Notes: generated from the sequence alone by a model not told the origin. Counted from the stretch's first letter, positions 34,108-43,896 are shown. The stretch is DNA of 64,000 bases from Nitrososphaerota archaeon (GCA_016200045.1 JACQFN010000008.1:111216-175215); one strand, 5' to 3'. Numbers and translations are program-made.

Positions 34108-35439
34108 ATGGACTTTCAGGGCCTGAACGAGCTCGCGCTCAAGCAGGCGACCAGGCTGGGGGCGGAGGACGCTATCGCGCTCACGGCGAGCGGCAAGCAG
34201 AGGATGATCAGGTTCGCCAACAACTCGGTCACCGTCGTGAACCATGTCGAGGAGGCGGAGATGATGGTATACGTGGCGAAGAGCAAGAGGAGGGCGATAG
34301 CCGCGACTTCGAACCTCGACCCCGCCAACGTCAGGCGCTTCGTCTCGAACCTCTTTTCGTCACTGAAGGGGCTGGCCCAATCCGAATATGTCCCGCTCCC
34401 GGACAAAGCGAGGAAGTTCTCTCCCAACAAGGCCGGGTTCGACCGGAAGTTGGACCAGGCAGGGTCTGAGCTCCCGGAGCTGGCGAAGGCTGCGATATCC
34501 GCGTCCCTGAAGGCAGGCGGGAAGAGGTCCGCCGGCGTGATAGAGGCTTCGACCTCGGAGTCCACGATCCTGACCTCGTCGGGGACCGTCGGCGCGGATG
34601 CGGGGACTTCAATCAAGCTGAACATCAGGTCCTTCGCCGAGAACGACGCTAGCGGGCACGGGCTTTCGTGCTCCTCGACCCTGGCCGATTTCGACCCCGA
34701 GTCAGCGGGCGAGAGAGCCGGGGCGGACGCCAAGAGGATGGTGAAGGCTTCGGAGCCGGAGCCGGGGAGGTATCAGGTGATCCTGAGTCCCGAGGTCGCT
34801 TCGAACCTGATCGAGAGCGTCAGCGACGCCGCTTCCGCCTTTTCCGTCGACGCAGGGACTTCGTACCTTGCGGACAAGCTCGGGAAGAAGGTCGCGGCGG
34901 CATCGGTCTCCCTTACGGACCACGGATGGGTGAAGGGTGGGCTCGGGGGGAGGGGGTTCGACGATGAGGGAACCCCGACACAGACGACTGAGATAATCCG
35001 GAAGGGGGTCCTGAAGTCATACCTGCACAACCTGACGACGGCCAAGAAGTGGAGGGCCCCCAGCACCGGGAGCGCCGGGCTCGTCACCCCTCATCCGTGG
35101 AACCTTGAGGTCGGTTCAGGGGACGCTACCTATGACGAGATGGTGAAGGAGACGAAGAAGGGGATCATACTGACGAGCAACTGGTACACGAGGTTCAAGA
35201 ACTACAGGACCGGGGAGTTCTCGACCGTCCCGAGAGACGGGGCCTACCTCGTCGAAGGCGGCAGGGTCACGAAGCCGCTGAAGGGGATGAGGGCCGGGGA
35301 CGACCTCCAGCGGATGTTCTCCTCGGTCGAGATGCTGTCCAAACAGAGGGACTGGGTCGAGTGGTGGGAGGTCAGCACCCCGACGCTCTGTCCCTGGATC
35401 CTCGCCGACGGCGTGAAAATCACTCGCGCTTACGAGTAA
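34108..35439 (+). CDS. tldE: TldE/PmbA, partner of TldD
   Basis: A 443-residue member of the PmbA/TldE group without the HExxxH zinc motif, as expected for the non-catalytic partner. Recognisable pieces are the N-terminal RMIRFANNSVTVVNHVEE, VILSPEVASNLIESVSDAASAFSVDAG near 228, GFDDEGTPTQTTEIIRKGVLKSYLHN near 288, and NWYTRFKNYRTGEFS near 365. It starts at ATG 34108, 4 nt after tldD, so the subunits are co-translated. The complex should be cytosolic. Confidence 0.92.
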   Translation: MDFQGLNELALKQATRLGAEDAIALTASGKQRMIRFANNSVTVVNHVEEAEMMVYVAKSKRRAIAATSNLDPANVRRFVSNLFSSLKGLAQSEYVPLPDKARKFSPNKAGFDRKLDQAGSELPELAKAAISASLKAGGKRSAGVIEASTSESTILTSSGTVGADAGTSIKLNIRSFAENDASGHGLSCSSTLADFDPESAGERAGADAKRMVKASEPEPGRYQVILSPEVASNLIESVSDAASAFSVDAGTSYLADKLGKKVAAASVSLTDHGWVKGGLGGRGFDDEGTPTQTTEIIRKGVLKSYLHNLTTAKKWRAPSTGSAGLVTPHPWNLEVGSGDATYDEMVKETKKGIILTSNWYTRFKNYRTGEFSTVPRDGAYLVEGGRVTKPLKGMRAGDDLQRMFSSVEMLSKQRDWVEWWEVSTPTLCPWILADGVKITRAYE

Positions 35440-35481
35440 GCGTTCTCCGCCCCGGTGCTGGGCGAGGGGCGGTATTGCCTC

Positions 35482-36849
35482 TCAGCGCACCAGCGGGACC
35501 GATTCCAGCGCACCCCTGATAGACGAAAGATCCGGTTCGAAGTCAGGGAGGGTGTCCGCCAGCTTGTCATCGTAGGCTTTCAGGTCGAGGAGACCGTGGC
35601 CGCTGAGGTTGAACAAGATCACCTTGTTCTCGTTCTTCCGCTTGCATTCCAGGGCAACTTCGATGGCCCCCTTCACCGCATGGTTCGACTCGGGTGCAGG
35701 GACAATGCCTTCGGTGCGGGCGAAAAGTAGCCCTGCCTCCATGATCTCGTTCTGGGTGTACGCAGTGCTCCGGACGAACCCCTTGTCGATCAGGAGGCTG
35801 AGCGAGGGGGCCTTTCCGTGGTACCTCAGGCCCCCGGCGTGGATAGGGGGGCACTGGTAGGTGTGCCCGACCGTGTGCATCTTCACCAGAGGGGTCATCT
35901 CCCCCGTGTCCCCGAAATCGTACCTGTATTCGCCGCGGGTCGTGGAAGGGACCGCCCTCGGTTCGACCGCCAAAAACTCGGCGTCCGACTTCCCCTTGAG
36001 CTTTTCGCGGAGGAACGGATAGGCCAGGCCGGCATAGTTGCTCCCGCCACCGATGCAACCGATCAGGTAGTCAGGGTCCGCGTCGAACTCCTTCATCTGC
36101 AGCTTCGCCTCCTGGCCCACGACCGACTGGTGGGTCAGGACGTGGTTGAGGACGCTCCCCAGCGAGTACTTCGTGTCGTCGTGCGTGACGCAGTCCTCGA
36201 CCGCTTCGCTGATGGCGATTCCCAGGCTTCCCGGGTGGTTGGAGTCTGATTCGAGGAACCTCCTGCCCACGTTGGTCCGCTGACTGGGCGATGCGTGGAC
36301 TTCGGCCCCATACACCTCCATCAGCACCTTCCTGTACGGCTTCTGGAGATAGCTGCTCCTTGTCATGTAGACAGTCAGGTCGATGTCGAACATGGAGGCC
36401 GCGAGGGCGAGGGCGCTCCCCCATTGCCCAGCGCCCGTCTCCGTGGTGAGCCGCGTCGTCCCTTCCTTCCTGTGATAGTAGGCTTGGGCGACCGCGGTGT
36501 TCGGCTTGTGGCTCCCGACAGGGTTCAGGTCTTCGCGCTTGAAGTAAATCCGGGCCGGCGTCTTGAGTGCCCTCTCGAGGCGTATGGCCCTCTGTAGTGT
36601 GGTGGGCCTGCCCAGGCGGACGTACGCTTCTCGGACCTCCTCGGGTATCGGGATGAACTCCTCTGTCGAGACCTCCTGCATTACGCACTCCTTCGCAAAG
36701 AGCCGGAGTAGCGCTTCTGGCGAGACAGGCTGCATTGTCTTCGGGTCGAGAGGAGGGGGGAGGGGTGCGGGAAGGTCGTGCAGGATGTTGTAGTAGGACT
36801 TTGGCAGTTCGTCGATTGAAAGGACCGATTTCAGCGGGGTCAGGCTCAT
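35482..36849 (-). CDS. Tryptophan synthase beta-like, TrpB2 type
   Basis: A 455-residue PLP enzyme of the long TrpB2 family, distinct from TrpB1. Features are [18 protein letters not shown] near 112 with the cofactor Lys, [35 protein letters not shown] near 270, [14 protein letters not shown] near 385 and the serine-type SGHG phosphate turn near 425. TrpB2 joins serine and indole, or acts as an indole-salvage enzyme; no trpA or other trp gene is present here. ATG 36849 is chosen because a CATTAATGG element is centred 27 nt upstream; GTG 36867 would lie too close to it. Confidence 0.9.
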   Translation of the reverse strand: MSLTPLKSVLSIDELPKSYYNILHDLPAPLPPPLDPKTMQPVSPEALLRLFAKECVMQEVSTEEFIPIPEEVREAYVRLGRPTTLQRAIRLERALKTPARIYFKREDLNPVGSHKPNTAVAQAYYHRKEGTTRLTTETGAGQWGSALALAASMFDIDLTVYMTRSSYLQKPYRKVLMEVYGAEVHASPSQRTNVGRRFLESDSNHPGSLGIAISEAVEDCVTHDDTKYSLGSVLNHVLTHQSVVGQEAKLQMKEFDADPDYLIGCIGGGSNYAGLAYPFLREKLKGKSDAEFLAVEPRAVPSTTRGEYRYDFGDTGEMTPLVKMHTVGHTYQCPPIHAGGLRYHGKAPSLSLLIDKGFVRSTAYTQNEIMEAGLLFARTEGIVPAPESNHAVKGAIEVALECKRKNENKVILFNLSGHGLLDLKAYDDKLADTLPDFEPDLSSIRGALESVPLVR

Positions 36850-37088
36850 CACTCTAGGTGATTTCACGCCATTAATGAGTATTTGTGCGCTTATCTGTGC
36901 ATCGTCGCCTTGTCTCGTATTTCATTATGCTCTTGTGTGGAACCGGATTTGCAATTCGACAGATTCCAACCTTTGCCTATGCCGGCCTCTCCGCCCTTCT
37001 CGTCCTCTCTTGGCGGCCCCCTCCCTAATCTCGCCCCGAAGCTAGTCACACGGGACAACCTTATTTCATGGGTTACAATGCAAACTTC

Positions 37089-38981
37089 ATGGGGAAGTTC
37101 TCCCCGCTTGCCTTGGGCTTGCTGCTGGCGATATCGGCACTCGGCCCGTTAGGGCTACCCTCCACCACCCGGGCCGGGGACACAAGGGCCGCTGGGGCGG
37201 GAGATATCGCCAAGCCAGTCTTGACGAATTCGACGAGCATAGACAGTCAATCCGTTCAAGAAGTTCCGAGCGCTCCGTTTCACCAGGGCATCGACCGGCA
37301 AGTTTTGGCAGTGGACGAATACCGCGCTCAACATGGGGGTGCAGATCCTCCTGGGTTCTCACCGAGACCTATGTACTCAATACTAAATTCGAGCCAACCA
37401 ACTGTCGTCCCCAAAGGGACATCTTCAACAAGCTCTCGGCCGCAAGAGCCTGGTGCCGTACAACAAGCCCAATCGCAACCTGCCAATCCAGTCATTACGG
37501 GTTCGGGTTGGAGCGGACTTTCTTGGAGTGCAACTTATCCGGCAGCTCCCGGCGACTCCGTAGTTGCGAGTGGGAATGGCCAGAGTGGGATTGCCGAAGT
37601 TGTCGAAATGGCAAACCTTCAGATAGCAGTATACAACACCGGAGGGTCCCTTCTTGGTGGTCCCATCCGCTTATGCGTTTGGTTCAATTTTCCATGCGGG
37701 GATACCATTTCCGACCCCCAAATAATCTTCGACACTGCGAGTGGCCTTTGGTTTTCATCAGCCCTCGACCAGAATGTAAGAGACGTCTCACTTGATTCAT
37801 GTCAGATTGACGGGGCCTTCTTCGCGTGTGCAATCTACAAGTTCCAAACTGCGAACAACAACTGTCCCGACCAACCGTTAATGGGCACAGACACCTACGT
37901 ACTCGCGCTGTCGATCTCGCAATATCGATGCGGTTGTGACACCTGCATCCTTGGACCGGAGTATTGGATAGTGAACAAGCAGGACCTTGTGAATTTCGGC
38001 CCTGCCCACTTTAGTGCCAAAACGCCCAGGGAGAACTTTGTTAACAACATCTATCCTGCACAGCACCTTAGTTCGAGCAACGTCATGTACATGGTCAGCG
38101 TAAACGCCTCGGGGGTCTCTGATCTAGCTACCGTGATTGTGGTCTCCGGAGTCCCTCCATCTCCCATCTCCACATCCAACTACACCGTTCAGTTGTACTT
38201 TGCTCCGAATCCTCCTCCCCTACCTTTGCAACCAGGCGGGTCAAATGTCAACAACTATATGGACAACAGAGTCGTATCCGCAGCCTGGTATCAGAATAAT
38301 CTCTGGTTCGCGTTGAACGACGAATGCGCTAACTCTGTCTCTTGCGGGAGGTTCGTCGAGGTATCCACTCTCCCCGCCCACAATAGACTGCAGGATATCG
38401 AGGCCGGTATAACGTCTGATTACTCCTTCTACCCTGCCCTGACCATCGATACAAAGGGCGGTCTTGGCGCCGTCATGGGGTACAGCAGTCTCGCCTACTA
38501 TCCCGGGGTTGTGGTCACGGGAAGACACTTCAACGACCCTTCAGGTTCGATGCAGCAAGGAAAAGTAGTGAAAACTGGAACGGGCGCTTCAGTAGACGGT
38601 AGTTGGGGAGACTATTTCGGCGCTGCGCTGGACCCCGGAGGGAAAACGGCCCGTGTCGTGGGGGAGTACGGCACAAACAACCATTGGGGGACTTGGATGA
38701 CCAGCGTCACCATGTCTTATTACCTGACGATGAATTACGTCAGTCAAAGTGATGGCGAATGTGGAACAATAAACCCGTCTTCGGGCTGGTACGCCGAGGG
38801 TTCCCTAGTGTCCATTTCTGCGTCATACGGCACAGGATGTAGCTTCCTCGGTTGGACGGGGTCGGGCTCCATTTCGTACACGGGCACAAGTGCCACTCAC
38901 ACGATAACCATGAACACGAACATCACCGAGACGGGCACCTTCTTCTGCCATTCCAACTGCGTGTTCTCACCCGTAAAGTAG
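37089..38981 (+). CDS. Large secreted protein with C-terminal InlB-like repeat
   Basis: A 630-residue exported protein. ATG 37089 lies 30 nt after a CCTTATTTCATGG element and gives a clean signal peptide (FSPLALGLLLAISALG, cleavage near TTRA). The next 110 residues are low-complexity and rich in Ser, Pro and Gln. From about 150 to 550 lies a large beta-rich domain starting SGWSGLSWS, with repeated VVA/VEMANLQIAVYN strands and many Cys. The last 75 residues resemble a bacterial InlB-type repeat: DGECGTINPSSGWYAEGS, then FLGWTGSGS. There is no membrane anchor, so it is released or held by other means. Function unknown; the beta domain might be a propeller. Confidence 0.7.
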   Translation: MGKFSPLALGLLLAISALGPLGLPSTTRAGDTRAAGAGDIAKPVLTNSTSIDSQSVQEVPSAPFHQGIDRQVLAVDEYRAQHGGADPPGFSPRPMYSILNSSQPTVVPKGTSSTSSRPQEPGAVQQAQSQPANPVITGSGWSGLSWSATYPAAPGDSVVASGNGQSGIAEVVEMANLQIAVYNTGGSLLGGPIRLCVWFNFPCGDTISDPQIIFDTASGLWFSSALDQNVRDVSLDSCQIDGAFFACAIYKFQTANNNCPDQPLMGTDTYVLALSISQYRCGCDTCILGPEYWIVNKQDLVNFGPAHFSAKTPRENFVNNIYPAQHLSSSNVMYMVSVNASGVSDLATVIVVSGVPPSPISTSNYTVQLYFAPNPPPLPLQPGGSNVNNYMDNRVVSAAWYQNNLWFALNDECANSVSCGRFVEVSTLPAHNRLQDIEAGITSDYSFYPALTIDTKGGLGAVMGYSSLAYYPGVVVTGRHFNDPSGSMQQGKVVKTGTGASVDGSWGDYFGAALDPGGKTARVVGEYGTNNHWGTWMTSVTMSYYLTMNYVSQSDGECGTINPSSGWYAEGSLVSISASYGTGCSFLGWTGSGSISYTGTSATHTITMNTNITETGTFFCHSNCVFSPVK

Positions 38982-39063
38982 TCTGCGATTCCACCCGACC
39001 TCGTGGGTCTTGGACCCGGTAGCGATACGTGCGACCAAGCGACTCGCGTCTGGGGACGGGGAC

Positions 39064-39324
39064 TCAGTCTATCTCAACTGTGTAGTTATGGTTCAGATTG
39101 GACTGATAGATTCCCGGGTAGTCGATATCGACAGCCCCTATGCCGAACAGCCAGAAGGTAACAGAGCCTCTAATGGAGGTGTATCCTTCTGAGCACCGTG
39201 GGATTCTATTGACGCAATCTATGACCAGCACCTGCCCCATTGGAACGATTGGGACGAGGAAGAGGAGGGAAACAGTGCCAGCTACTAGGAAAAACGCCAG
39301 ACCCAGCGAAAACGCCTTTCTCAT
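39064..39324 (-). CDS. Small membrane-anchored exported protein, paralogue of 28853
   Basis: 86 residues: a MRK start, one hydrophobic helix (LGLAFFLVAGTVSLLFLVPIV) and an external part of about 55 residues with two Cys. The GSVTFWLFGIGAV core matches the protein at 28853, and the helix and length also agree. A GCGTATAGG element is about 31 nt upstream of ATG 39324. No function can be assigned. It converges on the large secreted protein gene. Confidence 0.55.
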   Translation of the reverse strand: MRKAFSLGLAFFLVAGTVSLLFLVPIVPMGQVLVIDCVNRIPRCSEGYTSIRGSVTFWLFGIGAVDIDYPGIYQSNLNHNYTVEID

Positions 39325-39609
39325 CTCCGGGAGGCAAGCTCGCCTTTCCTATACGCATTGCGAACGGTCGACCAAACTCTAAGGGGAACGCTGTCTCAAG
39401 GTCGAGGTCTCGTCGGCGATAAGGAGCCGTTTTCGCCATCCAAGTCGCGCGCAGCCTGAGTAGGAGTATCGCCGCCAGAGAGGTCATGTTTCTGCAATCT
39501 CCACCACTCCAAGATTGACATGAATAGTAGGTGGATAGTCACATGCCAGTAGAGAGCCGAGACGGAGGCACAGAAACGCTGAATAATGTACGCAAACGTC
39601 TCGTCCCCG

Positions 39610-40116
39610 ATGTGGCAGAGCGTTAGGAAGCAGTTCGCGAGACAGGTCGTCCGCCCAGACGTAGTCAGGAAGATGATCGAATGCGGGCTGAGGGTGGGGG
39701 AGAACGAGAAGATCTACGTCGGAGACATAGAAGTGGACTACTCGGCGGTGGCGAACGCCGTCGACGTCGACAGGAGAGTGGTCAAACAGACGGTCCAGCA
39801 GATTCATGGGGACCCCTACCTCTATTCGATCTTCTCGAGGACGATGCCGATGGGGGCGAGCCTCGTCAACCTCGTCTCGCTGCTGGGATACAGTGCGGTA
39901 GTGATCGAGTCTGACCCGAGGTCCCCGGGGGTGATGGCGGCCGTGGCGGAGATACTTTCCAGGCACGGCATGGTGGTGCGCCAGGCTATCGCAGACGACC
40001 CAGAGATGGTCCCAGACGCGAAGATGACAATGGTCGTGGAGGGGCAGCTCTCCGGGCAGGCCATCGCGGAGCTGAACGAGCTCAAGATGGTGAAGAGCCT
40101 GAAGATCCTGAAGTGA
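39610..40116 (+). CDS. ACT-domain regulator of amino-acid metabolism
   Basis: About 168 residues from ATG 39610 (ATG 39586 in the same frame is the alternative). The N-terminal half is helix-turn-helix-like: RPDVVRKMIECGLRVGENEKIYVG, then VDYSAVANAVDVDRRVVKQTV. The C-terminal half is an ACT domain (PGVMAAVAEILSRHGMVVRQAI, then KMTMVVEGQL). Archaeal proteins of this make-up are thought to bind amino acids and control their metabolism. The TTG of the PfkB-like kinase follows the stop directly, so they are co-transcribed. Confidence 0.75.
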   Translation: MWQSVRKQFARQVVRPDVVRKMIECGLRVGENEKIYVGDIEVDYSAVANAVDVDRRVVKQTVQQIHGDPYLYSIFSRTMPMGASLVNLVSLLGYSAVVIESDPRSPGVMAAVAEILSRHGMVVRQAIADDPEMVPDAKMTMVVEGQLSGQAIAELNELKMVKSLKILK

Positions 40117-40117
40117 G

Positions 40118-41077
40118 TTGGCCCGCGGCTTCGAAGTCGCCGTGATGCACGATTTCTTCATCGACAGGCTCGTCCACGTCAAAAAGTTCGATCCACTCCT
40201 CCGTTCCGTCAGGAAGATGGCCCGGTCCGGAGGAGGCGGGATGCACGCGATATCTCAGTCTGAGATAAGGGGAGGGAACGCGGTCAACCTTGCCCATGCG
40301 CTGGCCAGGCTTCGCGTAAAGACCCTGCTGATAACTCACAGCGACCCTGCACATGAGGGGATGATCAGGGGAGCGTTCGAAGGACTCGAGGCGGAAGTCA
40401 GGGTCAAGCCTCGCCCTCCCGGATTAACGGTGGCGTTCGAAGAGAAGACGAACGTGATGCTCGGAGAAAACGGTGGCGCGGGATCCTTCGGCGCAGAAGA
40501 ACTCGATCAATCGGACTGGCAATCGCTGAAAAAGACCCCGATCGTCTGCGCGGTAAATTGGGCCGCCAACAGGAAAGGAACTGAACTTGTCGCGGGACTC
40601 AGGAAGAGGCTCGGAAAGAGGACGACGATATTCACCGACCCAGCAGACTTCCGGGAGCGCCTTGCGGAGTTCAAGGTCTACCTGGATAGGGTCGCGACGG
40701 AGGGCCTCGCTGACTGGGTCAGCATGAACGAGGAGGAGGCGTCAACAACGGCGAGGCTTCTGAAACTCGGAGTCTCCGGTCCTCGCGACACCTGCCGCGC
40801 CCTTTCCAGGTCATTGGGGGTCCGCTTCGACCTTCACGCGCGCGCTGGCGGATGCACGAGCGACGGGACCCGGACCTTTTGGTCAGGGGCTCGCGCCCTG
40901 AACGCAAGACGGCTGACCGGAGCCGGGGACGTGTGGGACGCCGGCGCCATCTACGGCAGTATTTCTGGGATGCCAGAGGAGGAGAGGATGAGGTTCGCGA
41001 ACGCCGCTGCGAAGCTGTACGTGAGGTCAAGGGAGGCGGTCGGGCCTACCCTCCCCGAAGTCCTTCGGGAGATGTAA
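40118..41077 (+). CDS. PfkB-family sugar kinase
   Basis: A 319-residue ribokinase-fold kinase. The early glycine motif is RGGNAVNLAHALARL near 51, the mid-domain has TDPADFRERLAEFKVYLDRV, and the second signature is RLTGAGDVWDAGAIYGS near 270 with the catalytic Asp. The usual GGGG loop is modified and the N-terminal lid is short, so substrate cannot be guessed; members phosphorylate sugars, nucleosides or sugar phosphates. It starts at TTG 40118, one base after the regulator's stop, suggesting the regulator and the kinase act in one process. Confidence 0.8.
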   Translation: MARGFEVAVMHDFFIDRLVHVKKFDPLLRSVRKMARSGGGGMHAISQSEIRGGNAVNLAHALARLRVKTLLITHSDPAHEGMIRGAFEGLEAEVRVKPRPPGLTVAFEEKTNVMLGENGGAGSFGAEELDQSDWQSLKKTPIVCAVNWAANRKGTELVAGLRKRLGKRTTIFTDPADFRERLAEFKVYLDRVATEGLADWVSMNEEEASTTARLLKLGVSGPRDTCRALSRSLGVRFDLHARAGGCTSDGTRTFWSGARALNARRLTGAGDVWDAGAIYGSISGMPEEERMRFANAAAKLYVRSREAVGPTLPEVLREM

Positions 41078-41608
41078 CTACTTTTCCAGCATCCTGGAAA
41101 ACGTCCAGGAAACTGTGCTCAGGATCTCCGCAAGGCGGGCCTTGTCTCTGTAGTTCTCGATGATCAGCCTCTCTATCTTTCCGTTTGCCTCCTCGAGGTC
41201 GAACCTGAGCCCTTGACCGTCAGCGAGCTTCCCTCCCGATATCAGCTCCTGGTCTTTGTTCTTCATTCCCTGGAGTATCTTCGTGACTAGGAAAGACTTG
41301 AACGGAGGGGTTGCTGCCTTCAGCGTCACTCCCTCAACTGGTTCTATCGAGACGCCGTCGGGGGTCACTGCCGCCCTCGCCAGGAGCTGCCCCCCCTTGT
41401 CCCTCTTGACCTCCCTGATGTCGGGAGTTTCCTCCGACTCGGCCATCATCTCGATCGCCGGCTTGAAAGTCGTGGCCCGGAGGGTCTCATCGACGTACCC
41501 GAGGGTCTCCCTTAGGCGCTCCAGCTCTTCCTGCAGCTCCGCTATCCTCCCTTCGAGCCAGAGCTTGAGTTCGGCAGCCTTCTTGACGTCCTTCTCGGGA
41601 GTAGCCAA
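41078..41608 (-). CDS. Coiled-coil protein of unknown function
   Basis: A 176-residue protein. Residues 5-45 form a coiled coil (KKAAELKLWLEGRIAELQEELERLRETL). The rest contains a beta-rich part (GVSIEPVEGVTLKAATPPFKSFL) and a helical end (IERLIIENYRDKARLAEILS). It looks like a conserved archaeal protein of the kind often found near translation or DNA-maintenance genes. TTG 41608 lies about 30 nt after an ATGTTTTTAGCG element. Its 3' end abuts the PfkB-like gene with no gap, convergently. No activity can be inferred. Confidence 0.65.
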   Translation of the reverse strand: MATPEKDVKKAAELKLWLEGRIAELQEELERLRETLGYVDETLRATTFKPAIEMMAESEETPDIREVKRDKGGQLLARAAVTPDGVSIEPVEGVTLKAATPPFKSFLVTKILQGMKNKDQELISGGKLADGQGLRFDLEEANGKIERLIIENYRDKARLAEILSTVSWTFSRMLEK

Positions 41609-41696
41609 ACAGTCGGCGTCGGCGTCGACTCGCTAAAAACATTAGTCGTGCGCGAACGGTGAAAGAGGGCGTGGTCTGAAACTAATAAGGGGACAG

Positions 41697-42455
41697 GTGT
41701 CAGGAGGGTGGTTGCTCGCGAGCAGAAGGACGAGCCAGAAGGTTGCCCTCACAGCCGTCTTTGCCGCCGTCTATTTTGTCCTGGGTTTTATCCCCGTCTT
41801 CCCCCTTTCGACTGGGGGTTACCTGCGGGCGAACAAGGTCCTGGCTCCGCTCACCGGGATGCTCCTCGGTCCGGGGCTGGGGGTGGCCTCGATGACGCTC
41901 GGGTCCTTCCTGTTTGTTGCCTTCTCTGGTCAGCCCGCAATCCTCCTGCTCGGGCCCCTCCCCCTTGACTTCGTCCCGGACGCCACGGTGGCCCTCGTCT
42001 CCGGGCTCTCGTTCTCCGGGAGGGTGAAAGCTGCACTCGCGGTTCCTGCCATCGTCATCCTGGCCTTCTTCCTTGACCCGATTTCCGTGCTCTTCGTAAG
42101 CGTTGGCGGGGCCTCCGTCCCCTTCGCGTGGTTCCACATTCTGGCGGTTGGGGTGCTGGCGGCGGCATTCATCCTTCAGAAACGTGGAGTCGTCTCGAAC
42201 CAGGGTGCGGTGATCGTCTCAGCGGGAACGCTCGCCGCCCTGCTTACCGGGCAGCTCGCCGGGACTCTCCTAGGGCAGAACATCAGCGTTAGGTTCGGCA
42301 CTCTCACTTTGGCTTCCTGGGCGAAGTCGGTGTCTTACTTCTTTTTCGCCTATCCGGTGGAGAGGTCGATCTACGTGGTCGCGAGCATCCTGATCGCGCT
42401 GCCTGTGCTGAAGGCGGTGTCGCGAAGGACGGTCAAGCCTACAGCTTCCGGATAA
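41697..42455 (+). CDS. ECF transporter substrate-binding (S) component
   Basis: A 252-residue membrane protein with about six helices. The first helix has the S-component pattern KVALTAVFAAVYFVLGFIPVF, followed by LAPLTGMLLGPGLGVASMTLGSFLF, which packs against the EcfT partner. Such proteins bind a vitamin or metal and share an energising module encoded elsewhere. Start GTG 41697 is annotated; TTG 41712 fits the ACTAATAAGG element better. It overlaps the isocitrate dehydrogenase gene by 17 nt, converging. The substrate is unknown. It differs in sequence from the S component at 47910. Confidence 0.75.
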   Translation: MSGGWLLASRRTSQKVALTAVFAAVYFVLGFIPVFPLSTGGYLRANKVLAPLTGMLLGPGLGVASMTLGSFLFVAFSGQPAILLLGPLPLDFVPDATVALVSGLSFSGRVKAALAVPAIVILAFFLDPISVLFVSVGGASVPFAWFHILAVGVLAAAFILQKRGVVSNQGAVIVSAGTLAALLTGQLAGTLLGQNISVRFGTLTLASWAKSVSYFFFAYPVERSIYVVASILIALPVLKAVSRRTVKPTASG

Positions 42456-43449
42456 TCGCCCTGGCCATCGCACGAGTCCCAGACTTCCCTCCAAGGTCGT
42501 AGGTGACGTCCTTCCCCTCCTGCACCACCTTGCGGACAGCAGAGAAGATCGCCCTCGAAGGCTTACTCTCTCCGATGTAATCGAGCATCCACGCTCCTGA
42601 AAGGACGGTCGCGGTCGGGTTGACCTTGTCCTTCCCTCTGTACTTCGGTGTGCTACCGTGCGCCGGCTCGAACATCGCGAACTTGTCCCCAAAGTTCGCC
42701 GAATAGACCATCCCTATGCTCCCGATGAGGCCGCTTGCTTCCTCCGACATCACGTCCATGAAGAGGTTGGTTCCGACCACGACCGTCCGGTCGAACCTCT
42801 GCGGGTTCTTCACCAGCTGCTGGGCGAAGTTGTCCAGGAAAAGGTCCTCCAGGTCGATCCCCGGGTATCGCTTCGAGACCCCCCGGACGGAATCAAGAAA
42901 GAGGCCGTCGGTGACCTTCAGGATGTTGGCCTTGGTTATCGCGACCACCTTCTTCCAGCCTCGCCGCTTCGCTTCCTCGAAAGCGAACCGTGCAACCTTC
43001 GTCGACTTCTCCTTCGTGACGAGCCTGACCGCGATGGCCACGTCGTCTGACAGCCTGTGCTCAATCCCAGCATAGAGCCCCTCGGTAGCCTCCCTGACGA
43101 GCACCATGTCGACCTTCCCGAGAGGTCCCTCTTGGCCGGAGAATGTCCTGACAGGCCTGACGTTTGCGTAAAGGTTCATCCTCTGCCTGATGCTGACCGC
43201 GACGCTCCTCGGAGTCCCCGGAATCGGAAGGGTGGTCGTGGGTCCCTTCAGGCAGCATGCCGAACCTTCTATCACTTTCCAGGATCCGTCGGGAATGAAG
43301 CTCGGGCCTCCGTTCTTGTCCCACCACTCCGCTCCCGCGTCGCAATCCACGAACTCGGCCTTCGTCCCTGCCGCCCGGAGGACGGAGATTGTCTCCCGGA
43401 TGAGCTCCGGTCCGGTCCCGTCGCCTTTGATCACCGCGACCTTCTTCAA
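42439..43449 (-). CDS. Isocitrate dehydrogenase-like beta-decarboxylating dehydrogenase
   Basis: A 336-residue member of the isocitrate/isopropylmalate dehydrogenase family. It has IKGDGTGPELI at the start, GTPRSVAVSIRQRMNLYANVRPV near 78 with the substrate Arg residues, KANILKVTDGLF near 173, the Asp-rich metal site near 220-250, and FEPAHGSTPKYRGKDKVNP near 266, where the residues favour NAD over NADP. The R-S-V-x-V-S/A-x-R pattern is closer to isocitrate than isopropylmalate dehydrogenase. Homoisocitrate is another possible substrate. TTG 43449 is the start; a CGTTTTAAGG element is about 33 nt upstream. Confidence 0.85.
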   Translation of the reverse strand: MKKVAVIKGDGTGPELIRETISVLRAAGTKAEFVDCDAGAEWWDKNGGPSFIPDGSWKVIEGSACCLKGPTTTLPIPGTPRSVAVSIRQRMNLYANVRPVRTFSGQEGPLGKVDMVLVREATEGLYAGIEHRLSDDVAIAVRLVTKEKSTKVARFAFEEAKRRGWKKVVAITKANILKVTDGLFLDSVRGVSKRYPGIDLEDLFLDNFAQQLVKNPQRFDRTVVVGTNLFMDVMSEEASGLIGSIGMVYSANFGDKFAMFEPAHGSTPKYRGKDKVNPTATVLSGAWMLDYIGESKPSRAIFSAVRKVVQEGKDVTYDLGGKSGTRAMARAIIRKL

Positions 43450-43498
43450 GCCCTTGCTTCGCGGCCACCGAGCCAGTCCTTAAAACGCTTGCAATGGT

Positions 43499-43774
43499 TC
43501 AGCCGACGATTCGAAAGCCCCTCAGCTTCCTGACAGACGCTTTCTCCACCCTGACCGCATCGACCCGCGCTCGAGGCGGGCCTCGCCTTGCCCATTCGAC
43601 AACGGTGTTCACCGAATCCTCTTCCCCTTCCAGCATCGCCTCGACAGAGCCGTCAGCCAGGTTCCGGACCCAGCCGGAGACGCCTTTGTCCGAGGCTAAG
43701 GAGGCCATTGTCGCACGGAAGAAGACTCCGTGGACCAGGCCGTCCACCTTCAGCCTCACGGCGACGGATGTCAC
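43499..43774 (-). CDS. acyP: Acylphosphatase
   Basis: A 91-residue protein, the standard length, hydrolysing acyl phosphates. The active site is VHGVFFRATMASLA (catalytic Arg in the loop) followed by GVSGWVRNLADGSVEA with the catalytic Asn. GTG 43774 is chosen because the domain begins at once; the frame opens further upstream to 43894, but that extension is not protein-like and runs into the divergent promoter. The gene lies between the dehydrogenase and the divergent MIP18-like gene. Confidence 0.88.
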   Translation of the reverse strand: MTSVAVRLKVDGLVHGVFFRATMASLASDKGVSGWVRNLADGSVEAMLEGEEDSVNTVVEWARRGPPRARVDAVRVEKASVRKLRGFRIVG

Positions 43775-43896
43775 GCCGACACCGCTGGAAAATCGCGGTA
43801 TCGAGCTCGTCGTAGACGTGACTTCATCGGTTTGGCCAATGCAGGGAGTAGGTAGAGCTCCAAACGGATAAATAAGCAGGACAGCAACATTCACCG

